From NCBI RefSeq assembly GCF_900290275.1, contig NZ_LT985324.1:1232776-1296775 (forward strand): a DNA stretch of 64,000 bases, read 5' to 3'. The translations under genes were made by a program, and so were the position numbers. The stretch comes from Prevotella merdae. Its GTDB lineage: Bacteria > Bacteroidota > Bacteroidia > Bacteroidales > Bacteroidaceae. The notes beneath the pieces were generated by a model. It was not told the DNA's origin and ran no database searches. It saw only the letters and a list, made by a program, of their open reading frames with translations. Positions 42,254-51,636 of the stretch are shown here, piece by piece (within the stretch, counting starts at the first letter, position 1; each line of letters starts with the position of its first letter).

Positions 42254-42706
42254 TTATCTGATGCGTTCAGAATCTCTTACGCGCTTCTCGTCTTTAAGTA
42301 TAGCCATACGCGCCATCTGCACAAGAATGATTGAGACAGCCGGCAAGCAAGTGGCAAACTCTACATGGAAAGTTGTATCGGCAGAGATAACATTGCGTGT
42401 CATTGCGCCAAACACAATATACCATGCCACAAGCAAGAAAAGGTTGCAGGCACAAAGGCGACTCTGAAGCATGCGGTTTTTGTATAGACCAATAGTGGCT
42501 ACACTCAGTATGCTACTAAGAACAAGCACACCAAATAGACCGCATACAGAATAGTCGGCACCAGTGCCAAGCATAACCATAAGGTTGTACATCTTGAAGC
42601 CAACACCCATTGCCTGTGGCTCGAAGCTGCCAAGAGGCAAGCACAAGCAAACCACAGAAGCAACGAAAGCCAACAACAGGAAGACTGACTGCTTACGCTG
42701 TATCAT
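42254..42706 (-). CDS. DUF4293 membrane protein
   Basis: 150 residues with four membrane helices. MIQRKQSVFLLLAFVASVVC is the conserved family opening. Found next to the omega-like gene and bamD in nearly all Bacteroidetes. Function unknown. The start lies 3 bases after the stop of the omega-like gene. Confidence 0.88.
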   Translation of the reverse strand: MIQRKQSVFLLLAFVASVVCLCLPLGSFEPQAMGVGFKMYNLMVMLGTGADYSVCGLFGVLVLSSILSVATIGLYKNRMLQSRLCACNLFLLVAWYIVFGAMTRNVISADTTFHVEFATCLPAVSIILVQMARMAILKDEKRVRDSERIR

Positions 42707-42709
42707 ATC

Positions 42710-43057
42710 TTACAACTCTTCCTGGTCCTTATTGGCATTATCCTGAGCAGGGTCACGATAATACACATTGCCCTCAATGAATTCCTGAGTAGCAAGAAGC
42801 GTTGGCTTCGGGAGTTTCTCATAGTAGCGAGAGATCTCTATCTGCTCGCGGTTCTCAAACACTTCCTCAAGTGAGTCGTTGTAAGAGGCAAACTCAGCCA
42901 GCTTCTTATTGAGGTCCTGCTTTATCTCAACGCTAATTTGGTTGGCACGCTTTGCGATGATTGCAACACTCTCATAGATGTTTCCTGTCTCGTCGCACAA
43001 GTCCATAATGTTGCGCGTAACGGTATTGACAGGAGCTTTTGACTTTTTGTAATCCAT
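42710..43057 (-). CDS. rpoZ: RNA polymerase omega-like (Rpb6) subunit
   Basis: 115 residues. NTVTRNIMDLCDETGNIYES and VAIIAKRANQISVEIKQDLN match the omega/Rpb6 helix pair (usually 'tr...a..r..qi'). The C-terminal FENREQIEISRYYEKLPKPT is specific to the Bacteroidetes version. Stabilises the beta' subunit of RNA polymerase. Middle gene of the operon with bamD and DUF4293. Confidence 0.83.
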   Translation of the reverse strand: MDYKKSKAPVNTVTRNIMDLCDETGNIYESVAIIAKRANQISVEIKQDLNKKLAEFASYNDSLEEVFENREQIEISRYYEKLPKPTLLATQEFIEGNVYYRDPAQDNANKDQEEL

Positions 43058-43137
43058 TAATTTGACGTTTATTTTTTATATATTAATGTTTAATCTGTTT
43101 ATCAAGACGGATAAGATGGTTAAGACGGATGCTTATA

Positions 43138-43962
43138 TCAGTCTTTTGTAAATGCCTTGCACTTGGTGATGAACTTCTCGGCAGTAACCTTATCCTTTGA
43201 GTCGGGATATTCGTTCAAGAATCCGTAGCATTCGTCCTCAGCATCCTGGAAACGTTCAAGCTTCTTCTCCTCCACACTCTGCTGTGCCAGTTCAAACTTG
43301 CTCTTCATAACAAGCAGCGAGAACTTTTCGCGAAGCTTTGAGTAAGGATAATCCTTTAGAGCATTCTGCGCTGTAATGATGCAAGCCTCGTAGTTGTTGC
43401 CTCCATATGTACAGTTGCCGAAGTACTGTCCCAAGTCATAATAGAGCTGTGCCGAATACAATTCCTTCTGCACAAGTTTGTCTTGCAACTCAAACAAGCG
43501 TTGCTGTGCCTGCGAACGCTCCTTGCCATCAGGAAACAAGTCGATATATTCCTGGAAAGCAGCTATGGCATTTACCGTCTGCGACTGGTCGAGACGAGGC
43601 TCTGGCGTGCTATTATAAAGACTCATACCAGCATAGAACTCAGCCTCCTGTGCATAAGCTCCCTTAGGATAGCTCGAGAAATACTTCTTGAAAGTAGCGG
43701 CAGCTCCCTCATAGTCCTTGCTGTTGTATTCAGCCATACCAAGCATATAGAGACTCTCCTGTGCATTGTCTGTACCTTTCTGCAATGTAACCAAGCCCTG
43801 CAACAGAGTAGACGCACGAGTATACTTGCCCTGAGCATAACACTCCTTTGCGTATTCGTATTTGTATGAGTAGTCGTTGGTCTTGTAAACCCTATTAAAC
43901 TCGTTGGCACAACTTGTAAAAAGCAGCGCCGACAAAACCACGGCTGTGATGTAATTCTTCAT
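43138..43962 (-). CDS. bamD: Outer membrane assembly lipoprotein BamD
   Basis: I choose ATG 43962 (MKNYITAVVLSALLFTSCAN), a lipoprotein signal with Cys18. 274 residues. Five TPR-like repeats, for instance YEYAKECYAQGKYTRASTLL, YMLGMAEYNSKDYEGAAATF, AQEAEFYAGMSLYNS and DAEDECYGFLNEYPDSKDKV. BamD works with BamA to insert beta-barrel proteins into the outer membrane. First gene of a three-gene operon, promoter at 43983-44013. Confidence 0.92.
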   Translation of the reverse strand: MKNYITAVVLSALLFTSCANEFNRVYKTNDYSYKYEYAKECYAQGKYTRASTLLQGLVTLQKGTDNAQESLYMLGMAEYNSKDYEGAAATFKKYFSSYPKGAYAQEAEFYAGMSLYNSTPEPRLDQSQTVNAIAAFQEYIDLFPDGKERSQAQQRLFELQDKLVQKELYSAQLYYDLGQYFGNCTYGGNNYEACIITAQNALKDYPYSKLREKFSLLVMKSKFELAQQSVEEKKLERFQDAEDECYGFLNEYPDSKDKVTAEKFITKCKAFTKD

Positions 43963-43982
43963 AACTCGATATTTTTGAAATG

Positions 43983-44013
43983 CAAAAATACACATTATTC
44001 ACCTATCTACAAA
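43983..44013 (-). promoter_or_regulatory. bamD operon promoter
   Basis: Minus strand TTTG (44013-44010), 19 bases, TATTTTTG (43990-43983), 20 bases before the start. The IS1380 left end lies 24 bases beyond the -33 box, so the promoter survived the insertion. Confidence 0.8.
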
Positions 44014-44036
44014 GAAAGTGTGCTTTTTTTATAGAA

Positions 44037-45628
44037 CCTTAATTCCGCAACACTATAGTTTAACATTATTTATAAGTGCCTGAGCAACAAAAAGTTACCC
44101 AGGATTTTGCCATGTCAGAATTTTCACTTACCTTAGTGTTGCGAAAAGAAGACAAGCAAAACTCTAATATGACATGGCAAAGATACAAATTAAATCAGAG
44201 AAACTCACTCCTTTTGGGGGAATTTTTTCGATTATGGAGCAATTTGATGCTCTTTTAGCTCAAACCATAGATTCCACCTTGGGATTGAGATGCACTATGT
44301 TTGGTTATCAATATAGCGAGATTCTACGCTCTCTGATGTGCGTATATCTTTGTGGTGGCTCATGCATTGAGGATGTTACAACTCACCTGATGAAACATTT
44401 GTCTCTTCATCCAACTCTTCGCACTTGCAGCGCAGACACCATATTACGTGCTATCGAAGAACTGACATTTAAGAGCATCACCTATAAGTCTGCTTCTGGC
44501 AAATCCTATGATTTCAATACTGCAGACAAGATGAACTGCTTACTGGTCAATGCCCTGCTTGCTACTGGTCAATTGAAATCCGGTCAAGAGTATGATTTTG
44601 ACTTTGACCATCAGTTCATTGAAACAGAGAAGTATGATGCAAAACCAACCTACAAGAAGTTCTTGGGCTATAGTCCAGGCGTAGCTGTCATTAACGACAT
44701 GATTGTTGGTATTGAAAATAGAGACGGCAACACAAACGTACGCTTCAACCAAAAAGAAACTTTGGAAAGAATCTTCAAGCGATTGGAGGCTTCGGAAATA
44801 TATATTTCTCGTGCCCGCATGGATTGCGGCTCATGTTCGGAGGAAATCGTAGATATGGTAGAGGCTCATTGCAGGCATTTTTATATTCGTGCCAACAGAT
44901 GCTCTTCTTTCTACGATTCCATGTTTGCCTTAACTGGATGGAAAACTGTTGAAATCAACGGTATTGAGTTTGAGTTGAATTCTATCCTTGTTGAGAAATG
45001 GAAAGGAAAACCGTATCGTCTTGTCATACAGAGACAAAGGCGAATAGATGGAGACCTTGACATTTGGGAAGGCGAATATACCTACAGATGTATACTGGCT
45101 AACGATTACAAGTCGAGTGCAAGAGACATCGTGGAATTCTACAATCTTCGTGGTGGCAAGGAACGCATCTTCGATGACATGAACAATGGCTTTGGCTGGA
45201 ATCGATTGCCAAAATCGTTCATGGCACAGAATACTGTATTCCTGCTTATGACAGCTCTCATCAGAAACTTCTACAAAGCTATTATGCAGAGATTGAAAAC
45301 CCATGAATTTGGATTGCGTGCCACCAGCAGAATCAAGACCTTTGTTTTCAAGTTCATCTCTGTTCCTGCGAAATGGATTAAGACATCACGTAGGCATGTA
45401 TTGAACATTTACTCAGACAACAATGCTTATGCCAACCTGTTCAAGACAGACTTTGGTTAAAGACCATGCTTTTCTGGTTAAACCAGCGTATTACCTCAAG
45501 TCGCTTTATGGGGTAAGGGGATTTTGTGTCTGCGACATTTCTGTTGTGCAAGAAATATGTACAATAAAATGAATTTTGTCGCTTTGCAAGCAAAATCCCA
45601 CTAAACCCTATAGGTTGCGGATTTGAGG
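44037..45628 (+). mobile_element. IS1380-family insertion sequence with TAGAA target duplication
   Basis: Left end CCTTAATTCCGCAACACTAT and, read from the right end, CCTCAAATCCGCAACCTATA are clear imperfect inverted repeats. TAGAA flanks both ends (44032-44036 and 45629-45633), the expected short target duplication, so the limits are exact. It carries one intact transposase gene, and lies between the bamD and uvrB promoters without hitting either. Confidence 0.92.
44174..45460 (+). CDS. IS1380 transposase
   Basis: 428 residues. DDE acids: YDFDFDHQFIETEKYD (Asp), ISRARMDCGSCSEE (Asp) and FYNLRGGKERIFDDMNNGFG (Glu, with the family RGGKE signature). C-terminal helix bundle to LFKTDFG. Complete frame, so the element could be active. 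Bacteroides IS942 and IS614 are known relatives of this family. Confidence 0.92.
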   Translation: MAKIQIKSEKLTPFGGIFSIMEQFDALLAQTIDSTLGLRCTMFGYQYSEILRSLMCVYLCGGSCIEDVTTHLMKHLSLHPTLRTCSADTILRAIEELTFKSITYKSASGKSYDFNTADKMNCLLVNALLATGQLKSGQEYDFDFDHQFIETEKYDAKPTYKKFLGYSPGVAVINDMIVGIENRDGNTNVRFNQKETLERIFKRLEASEIYISRARMDCGSCSEEIVDMVEAHCRHFYIRANRCSSFYDSMFALTGWKTVEINGIEFELNSILVEKWKGKPYRLVIQRQRRIDGDLDIWEGEYTYRCILANDYKSSARDIVEFYNLRGGKERIFDDMNNGFGWNRLPKSFMAQNTVFLLMTALIRNFYKAIMQRLKTHEFGLRATSRIKTFVFKFISVPAKWIKTSRRHVLNIYSDNNAYANLFKTDFG

Positions 45629-45693
45629 TAGAATATTCACGCTAAAATAACCTAAATACAAGGCAGTTGGAAGTCTATTTAACCTATTTTCTC

Positions 45694-45724
45694 TTGCTTG
45701 GCTTACTTCTTTTTGTTATTTTTG
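45694..45724 (+). promoter_or_regulatory. uvrB promoter
   Basis: TTG 45694-45696, 20 bases, TATTTTTG 45717-45724. The uvrB start is 29 bases later. Bases 45461-45628 are the IS right end. Confidence 0.8.
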
Positions 45725-45753
45725 CAGTTCAAAATTTTGAAAAGCAATTCGAC

Positions 45754-47826
45754 ATGAACTTTAACATAACATCCAAATTTGCACCTACAGGCGACCAACC
45801 GCAAGCCATTAAGCAGCTCACCGAAGGTATAAAGCAAGGCGAACCAGCTCAGGTGTTGCTTGGCGTAACAGGATCGGGCAAGACTTTTACTATGGCTAAC
45901 GTCATAGCCAATATCGGACGCCCCACCCTAATACTTAGCCACAACAAAACACTTGCTGCACAGCTGTACGAGGAGATGAAAGGATTCTTCCCAAACAACG
46001 CTGTGGAATACTACGTATCTTATTATGACTATTATCAGCCAGAGGCTTATATGCCATCGTCAGACACGTACATAGAGAAAGACCTTGCCATAAACGAGGA
46101 CATCGACAAGCTGCGCCTGTCGGCTGTCAGCGCTTTGCTTTCGGGCAGAAAAGATGTTGTCGTTGTGTCATCTGTATCGTGCATATACGGTATGGGCGGA
46201 CCTACAGCCATGTCAAACAGCATTATCAGCGTACACAGAGGCCAGACTATCGACCGCAACGAATTTCTGCGCAAGCTTGTAGATGCATTATATCTGCGCA
46301 ACGATATTGATATGAAGCGAGGCAACTTCCGTGTAAAGGGCGACACAGTTGATGTGTCGATGGCTTACAGCGACAATATTCTGCGTATAACATGGTGGGA
46401 CGACGAGATTGACTCTATAGAAGAACTTGACAGCGAAACCTTTCAGCGCATCGACAGCTTTGAAGAGTACCAGATATATCCTGCCAACCTGTTTGTTACA
46501 TCAAAGGAACAAACCGAACAGGCCATACGACTTATACAGGACGACCTTGTAAAACAAGTAGACTTCTTCGAGGGTCTTGGCGACCATATCCGCGCACAAC
46601 GCATAAAGGAGCGTGTGGAATACGACATGGAGATGATTAAGGAACTGGGACATTGCTCAGGCATAGAAAACTACTCGCGCTACTTTGACGGACGCGAACC
46701 CGGACAGCGTCCTTACTGTCTGTTGGACTTCTTCCCAAAGGATTACCTGATGTTTATTGACGAGAGCCATGTTAGTGTGCCACAAATTAGTGCAATGTAC
46801 GGAGGCGACCGTGCCCGAAAGCAGAACCTTGTGGAATATGGATTCCGTCTGCCAGCTGCATTCGACAACCGTCCATTAAAGTTTGACGAGTTTATGGAGA
46901 TGACCAATCAGGTGGTTTATGTATCGGCAACACCAGCCGACTTTGAGTTGCAAGAGTCGGGCGGTGTGGTTGTTGAGCAGATAATACGCCCTACGGGTCT
47001 GCTCGACCCTATTATCGAGGTAAGGCCAAGCGAGAACCAGATAGACAACCTGTTGGAAGAGATACAACAGCGACGCGAACGCGACGAGCGTGTACTTGTT
47101 ACTACATTGACCAAGCGTATGGCTGAGGAGCTAACCGAATACTTGCTAAACCACGACATACGCGCCAACTACATACATAGCGACGTGGCTACTCTCGACC
47201 GTGTACAGATAATGAACGATCTGCGTGCCGGCTTGTACGACGTTCTTGTAGGCGTTAACCTGTTGCGCGAGGGACTTGACTTGCCTGAGGTATCGCTGGT
47301 AGCCATACTTGATGCCGATAAGGAAGGGTTCCTTCGCAGCCATAGATCGCTTACGCAGACTGCTGGACGTGCCGCCCGAAACGTTAATGGCAAGGTAATT
47401 ATGTATGCAGACAACATTACCGAAAGCATGCAAAAAACTATAGACGAGACGGCTCGGCGACGCGAGATTCAGCTGAAGTACAACAACGAACACGGCATAA
47501 CACCACAGCAGATACGCAAGGACATAAAAGACTCGCTTGCATCAATATCGTCTGCATCGGCTACAGACAAGAAGACTGCCAACCGACACGGCTCTACCAA
47601 CGCCAACACACAGGCATCCAAGCAATATCGCCCATACATCGAGCCAGATGGCTATGCATATGCAGCCGACCCTATCGTTAAGCGCATGACAAAGAAACAG
47701 CTTGAGAAGAGTATTGCCGACACCACTTTGCTGATGAAGGAAGCTGCCAAGAAACTCGACTTCCTGCAAGCAGCACAATATCGCGACGAGATATTGCGAC
47801 TTCAGACTCAGCTCGAGAATAGTTAA
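45754..47826 (+). CDS. uvrB: Excinuclease ABC subunit B
   Basis: I choose ATG 45754 (MNFNITSKFAPTGDQPQAIK), since upstream bases hold the promoter. 690 residues. Walker A GVTGSGKTFTMAN, beta-hairpin YYVSYYDYYQPEAYMPSSDT that inserts into damaged DNA, helicase motifs (MFIDESHV, VYVSATPADFEL, TAGRAARNVNG) and a C-terminal UVR domain (about 650-685, binding UvrA and UvrC). Loads onto damaged DNA with UvrA and directs UvrC cuts. Complete. Confidence 0.97.
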   Translation: MNFNITSKFAPTGDQPQAIKQLTEGIKQGEPAQVLLGVTGSGKTFTMANVIANIGRPTLILSHNKTLAAQLYEEMKGFFPNNAVEYYVSYYDYYQPEAYMPSSDTYIEKDLAINEDIDKLRLSAVSALLSGRKDVVVVSSVSCIYGMGGPTAMSNSIISVHRGQTIDRNEFLRKLVDALYLRNDIDMKRGNFRVKGDTVDVSMAYSDNILRITWWDDEIDSIEELDSETFQRIDSFEEYQIYPANLFVTSKEQTEQAIRLIQDDLVKQVDFFEGLGDHIRAQRIKERVEYDMEMIKELGHCSGIENYSRYFDGREPGQRPYCLLDFFPKDYLMFIDESHVSVPQISAMYGGDRARKQNLVEYGFRLPAAFDNRPLKFDEFMEMTNQVVYVSATPADFELQESGGVVVEQIIRPTGLLDPIIEVRPSENQIDNLLEEIQQRRERDERVLVTTLTKRMAEELTEYLLNHDIRANYIHSDVATLDRVQIMNDLRAGLYDVLVGVNLLREGLDLPEVSLVAILDADKEGFLRSHRSLTQTAGRAARNVNGKVIMYADNITESMQKTIDETARRREIQLKYNNEHGITPQQIRKDIKDSLASISSASATDKKTANRHGSTNANTQASKQYRPYIEPDGYAYAADPIVKRMTKKQLEKSIADTTLLMKEAAKKLDFLQAAQYRDEILRLQTQLENS

Positions 47827-47929
47827 ATAATCAATAATACCCAGTTCGTAGCATTAATTTTATTAATTTTGCAAAATACAAACAAGTGAGCCATAGACTC
47901 ACAACATAAAACATTAACAACAATCACGT

Positions 47930-48610
47930 ATGAAAAAAATATTTATCATGCTGCTGATGTGTTGCCCACTAATGTGCGCAGCTCAAAGCGAATGGGAAGC
48001 TCCGACAAGCCACAAACAGAACAACGAGGCTAATGTAGATAAAAAAGATGTTAAGAAGGATGCCAAGACTCCCAACACCACTATCGACCCTAAAGACATC
48101 AAGGACTGGGAATACATAAAGCCAGGTGTTGTGCCCGAAGTAGACGGAAAGGTAGTATTCGACTACGAGCTCGACCTTCCAGACATGACTGCTCAGCAGA
48201 TATACGACAAGACATACGTGGCTCTCGACAGTCTTGCCAATACAGAGAACCAGATTAACAGCTGCGTGGCTCTTGTAAACCGCAAGGAACACATGATTGC
48301 AGCACGATATCAGGAATGGCTCGAATTCACAAGAAACTTCCTGTCACTCGACCGCACCAAGTTTAGCTATACTATTGTGGCATCATGTACCGACAATCAC
48401 CTCAGCATAAAGTTGCAGCGCATATCGTACAACTACGAGGAGGAGCGACAGAACGGATTTAAGACAACTGCCGAGAAGTGGATTTCGGACAAGTATGCCG
48501 TCAACAAGAAGCACACAAGGCTGATAAATGGACCTGCAAAGTTCCGTAGAAAGACCATCGACCGCAAGAACGACATATTCAAGTACATCACAGAAAAGGT
48601 AAAACAATAA
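47930..48610 (+). CDS. DUF4468 secreted protein
   Basis: 226 residues. Signal peptide (KKIFIMLLMCCPLMCAAQ), a charged linker, then the DUF4468 domain (about 75-165: VVFDYELDLPDMTAQQIYDK and RTKFSYTIVASCTDNHLSIK), a TBP-like fold common in Bacteroidetes periplasmic proteins. Function unknown. First of three envelope genes on this strand. A TAATTTTG box stands at 47864-47871, with only a weak -33. Confidence 0.8.
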   Translation: MKKIFIMLLMCCPLMCAAQSEWEAPTSHKQNNEANVDKKDVKKDAKTPNTTIDPKDIKDWEYIKPGVVPEVDGKVVFDYELDLPDMTAQQIYDKTYVALDSLANTENQINSCVALVNRKEHMIAARYQEWLEFTRNFLSLDRTKFSYTIVASCTDNHLSIKLQRISYNYEEERQNGFKTTAEKWISDKYAVNKKHTRLINGPAKFRRKTIDRKNDIFKYITEKVKQ

Positions 48611-48638
48611 CCATAAATAAAACGCACTTGCATAAAAT

Positions 48639-48899
48639 ATGGACAACAACGAAACAAACATCAACAACGAGGTTGACGAGAGCACAGGCTTAGAGCGCCC
48701 GCATCGCTTTCATCGCCGACCAGCATCCGAGGACAAGTATTTCAAGATACGCAATGTGCTCAACATAATATTCATGCTTGGAGCAATAGTGGGCATGGGC
48801 GTGTTCTACTTCCACAGCCGCACAATGGGCACAATCATCATTCTCACCGCTATGGCCTTCAAGATTGCCGAATGTTGCTTCCGATTCATCCGCCAATAA
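48639..48899 (+). CDS. Small membrane protein, 86 residues
   Basis: Two membrane helices (VLNIIFMLGAIVGMGVFYF and MGTIIILTAMAFKIAECCF) after an acidic, His/Arg-containing N-terminus. Unknown function, but conserved in position before the porin-like gene, whose start lies 8 bases after this stop. Confidence 0.75.
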   Translation: MDNNETNINNEVDESTGLERPHRFHRRPASEDKYFKIRNVLNIIFMLGAIVGMGVFYFHSRTMGTIIILTAMAFKIAECCFRFIRQ

Positions 48900-48907
48900 A
48901 CAAGATA

Positions 48908-51265
48908 ATGACAAAGTCAATAATAAAATTTCTACTCGCTTTTGTTGCCGCCATACTTGTACCGACAAGTGTGGCGGCACAATTTGATGATAACAACCAG
49001 TTCGACCAGTTTGGACAGCAGTCAACAGACAATAACGGTCGACTCTTATCTGGCAAGATGTCGGCCGACTCGCTTGGTACCGACAAGGAAATACCGCGTG
49101 GCATAAGGGTATGGACCGTAGATGGCCGCTTTGGCGACCAACGTCCTGCCGTTGTAGACACTATGTCGCACATGTACCCCAACACCATCTTCACTACAGG
49201 TATGCGTGGCGAATACAACACTACGGGCAATCTTGGCGCACCACGTATAAACCGTATATTCATCGACCGTGCGTCTGCCGACCAGTTTATATTCACACAG
49301 CCGTACGACTATGTTGTGTCACCGGTCGACCAATTCCACTTTACCAACACGCTTTCTCCTTTCACCAACCTGTCGTATAACAATGCTGGCAACCGCACAA
49401 ACGGCGAAGACCACTTCACGGCAAAGTTTGGAGTTAATGCCGGAAAACGTCTTGGTGTAGGTTTTAACGTAGACTACATCTACGGCAGAGGCTATTACGC
49501 AAGCCAAAGCACATCACACTTCAAGTATCTTATGTACGGTTCATACATAGGAGACCGTTATCAGGCACACCTTATCTATTCTACTATAAACCAGAAGGTA
49601 ACCGAAAATGGAGGCATTACCGACGACGAATACATAAGGCACCCGGAAAGCTTCGACGACGATTTTGCCACTAATGAGATACCTACTGTACTTGAGGAAA
49701 ACTGGAACCGAAACAAAAGTCAGCACATATTCCTTACCCATCGCTACAACGTGGGATTTAGCAGAAAGGTGAAAATGACCGAGGAGGAAATCAAGGCTAA
49801 GAAGTTTGCAATGGAGTCGCAAAAGGAGAATGCCGACAAAGAGAAAATGGAAGAGGCACGCAAGGCTGCCAAACGCGACGGAAGAGAATTTGACGAGAAA
49901 CGATTCAAGAACACGCAATACAGCGGTCGACCAGATAATGCCAAAATAGCAAGCAAGGCAGCTGCCGACTCGCTTTTAGCCAAGCCTGCAACAGGACGTA
50001 TAACTGTAAACGGCAAGGCTGCCGCCGACAGCTTGAACCGCATTATGGCTAAGGCTGCCGAGGACACTATGTGGATGAAGACCGAATACGTGCCTGTAAC
50101 AAGCTTTATACACACCCTGAAGTTTGACACATATCGCCGTATATACCAAGCCTATAAGTCGCCTGCCGACTTCTATGCCGAGACCTACAACACAATAGGC
50201 TCATTTGGAGGCGACTCTATCTACGACAAGACAACCCACTATCGTTTGCAGAACACGTTTGCAATATCGCTTCTCGAGGGTTTCAACAAATGGGCTAAGG
50301 CTGGACTAAAAGCCTTCATCACATCCGACTTGCGCCATTTCACCCTACCCTCCCTAAATAGCGCCAGCACATCATACAACGAGCACAACCTCAGCATAGG
50401 CGCTCAGTTGGTAAAGTCGCAAGGCAGAACGCTACACTACAACGTTATTGGTGAGACTTGGCTACAAGGCGAAGACGCAGGACAATTTAAGGTAGATGGC
50501 AATGTAGACGTAAACTTTGCACTCTTTGGCGACACAGTACGCTTACAGGCTAATGGTTTCTTCCACAGCCTCAACCCGTCGTTCTACTATCGCCATTATC
50601 ACTCTAAGCACTTCTGGTGGGACAACGACAACATGTCGAAGATAATTCACTCGCACGTCGAGGGTCTGTTCAAGTACGAAAAGACCAATACTATCGTGCG
50701 TGTGGCATTCGACAACATCAAGAACCACACCTACTTTGCCATGGGCTACAACATCACAGACAGCAAGCTGCGTACTGCCAACACGCTCGCTGTAAAGCAG
50801 GCAAGCGGAGCTGTGAGCCTATTGACACTTGCCTTGCAACAGGACTTCAAGCTGGGTCCGCTGCGCTGGGAGAATGTGGTGACATACCAGAAATCGTCAA
50901 ACAACGACGTTATACCAGTGCCCGATCTCAATATCTACACCAATCTGTATCTGCGATTCAAGATTGCAAGAGTGCTTAAGTGCGACTTCGGTGCCGATGC
51001 ACGCTACTTCACCAAGTATTATGCACCCGACTATAGCCCGGCTCTTGGACAGTATTGTGTTCAGACCGGCAACAGCCGTACCGAGGTGGGCAACTATCCG
51101 CTGGTTAATGTATACGCCAACTTCCACCTGCAACACACACGCTTCTTCGTGATGATGAGCCATGTAAATGCAGGTCAGGGCAACCGCGACTACTTCTTTA
51201 CGCCCCACTATCCGCTTAACGAACGAATATTCAGATTCGGTGTGAGCTGGAATTTCTTCAACTAA
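48908..51265 (+). CDS. Putative outer-membrane porin (Porin_10-like)
   Basis: Start chosen at ATG 48908 (MTKSIIKFLLAFVAAILVP) with a signal peptide cut near VAAQF. 785 residues. A short Ser/Asp-rich head is followed by many amphipathic strands rich in Tyr, Phe and Asn that end FRFGVSWNFFN, the aromatic end of a beta barrel. A charged insert (about 300-345: MTEEEIKAKKFAMESQKENA, then ADKEKMEEARKAAK) breaks the barrel, probably a periplasmic or surface loop. Transport substrate unknown. Likely co-transcribed with the two genes before it. Confidence 0.8.
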   Translation: MTKSIIKFLLAFVAAILVPTSVAAQFDDNNQFDQFGQQSTDNNGRLLSGKMSADSLGTDKEIPRGIRVWTVDGRFGDQRPAVVDTMSHMYPNTIFTTGMRGEYNTTGNLGAPRINRIFIDRASADQFIFTQPYDYVVSPVDQFHFTNTLSPFTNLSYNNAGNRTNGEDHFTAKFGVNAGKRLGVGFNVDYIYGRGYYASQSTSHFKYLMYGSYIGDRYQAHLIYSTINQKVTENGGITDDEYIRHPESFDDDFATNEIPTVLEENWNRNKSQHIFLTHRYNVGFSRKVKMTEEEIKAKKFAMESQKENADKEKMEEARKAAKRDGREFDEKRFKNTQYSGRPDNAKIASKAAADSLLAKPATGRITVNGKAAADSLNRIMAKAAEDTMWMKTEYVPVTSFIHTLKFDTYRRIYQAYKSPADFYAETYNTIGSFGGDSIYDKTTHYRLQNTFAISLLEGFNKWAKAGLKAFITSDLRHFTLPSLNSASTSYNEHNLSIGAQLVKSQGRTLHYNVIGETWLQGEDAGQFKVDGNVDVNFALFGDTVRLQANGFFHSLNPSFYYRHYHSKHFWWDNDNMSKIIHSHVEGLFKYEKTNTIVRVAFDNIKNHTYFAMGYNITDSKLRTANTLAVKQASGAVSLLTLALQQDFKLGPLRWENVVTYQKSSNNDVIPVPDLNIYTNLYLRFKIARVLKCDFGADARYFTKYYAPDYSPALGQYCVQTGNSRTEVGNYPLVNVYANFHLQHTRFFVMMSHVNAGQGNRDYFFTPHYPLNERIFRFGVSWNFFN

Positions 51266-51292
51266 GAGGCGCAAGCAAAACATCATAAAGAA

Positions 51293-51345
51293 AACAACCT
51301 GTAGGAGCATGACATAATGCCATATATCCTACAGGTTGTTGTTTT
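51293..51345 (+). terminator. Terminator after the porin-like gene
   Basis: AACAACCTGTAGGA (51293-51306) pairs perfectly with TCCTACAGGTTGTT (51327-51340), then GTTTTATA. Confidence 0.85.
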
Positions 51346-51392
51346 ATATACTAAACCAAACGTACATCAATATCACTTTCCAATATAATATA

Positions 51393-51514
51393 ACTGATAC
51401 TGCAATACCATATATATTAAACTGCAGTACCATATATATTAAACTCCAGTACCAGTTGTATGGTACTGCAGTACCAGTTATATAGTACTGAAAAACGGTA
51501 CTGGAGTATTCATA
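51393..51514. repeat. A/T-rich repeats with the palindrome GGTACTGCAGTACC
   Basis: TACCATATATATTAAACT and related units occur three times, then a mirrored part with GTACTGCAGTACC, TATAGTACTG and GGTACTGGAGTA. The whole is self-complementary in several ways. No gene in the gap 51346-51636. Confidence 0.7.
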
Positions 51515-51550
51515 AAGACATATAGGTTAACGCTTTTAGTTAACTATTAT

Positions 51551-51631
51551 CTGCCTTTATCCATATAAATAAAGTTGACACAGTCGGCTGCTTTCTGCCT
51601 TTATCCATATAAAAAGTTGACACAGTCGGCT
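51551..51631. repeat. Tandem direct repeat of about 38 bases next to menA
   Basis: CTGCCTTTATCCATATAAAT followed by AAAGTTGACACAGTCGGCT at 51551-51589 is repeated at 51595-51631 with a 4-base deletion. It sits at the menA stop side and may be a duplication from replication slippage. Confidence 0.8.
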
Positions 51632-51636
51632 TGCCA

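Noticed and set aside
44076..44258. 60-residue frame at the start of IS1380
   Set aside because: Overlaps the transposase start in another phase; IS1380 elements carry a single gene.
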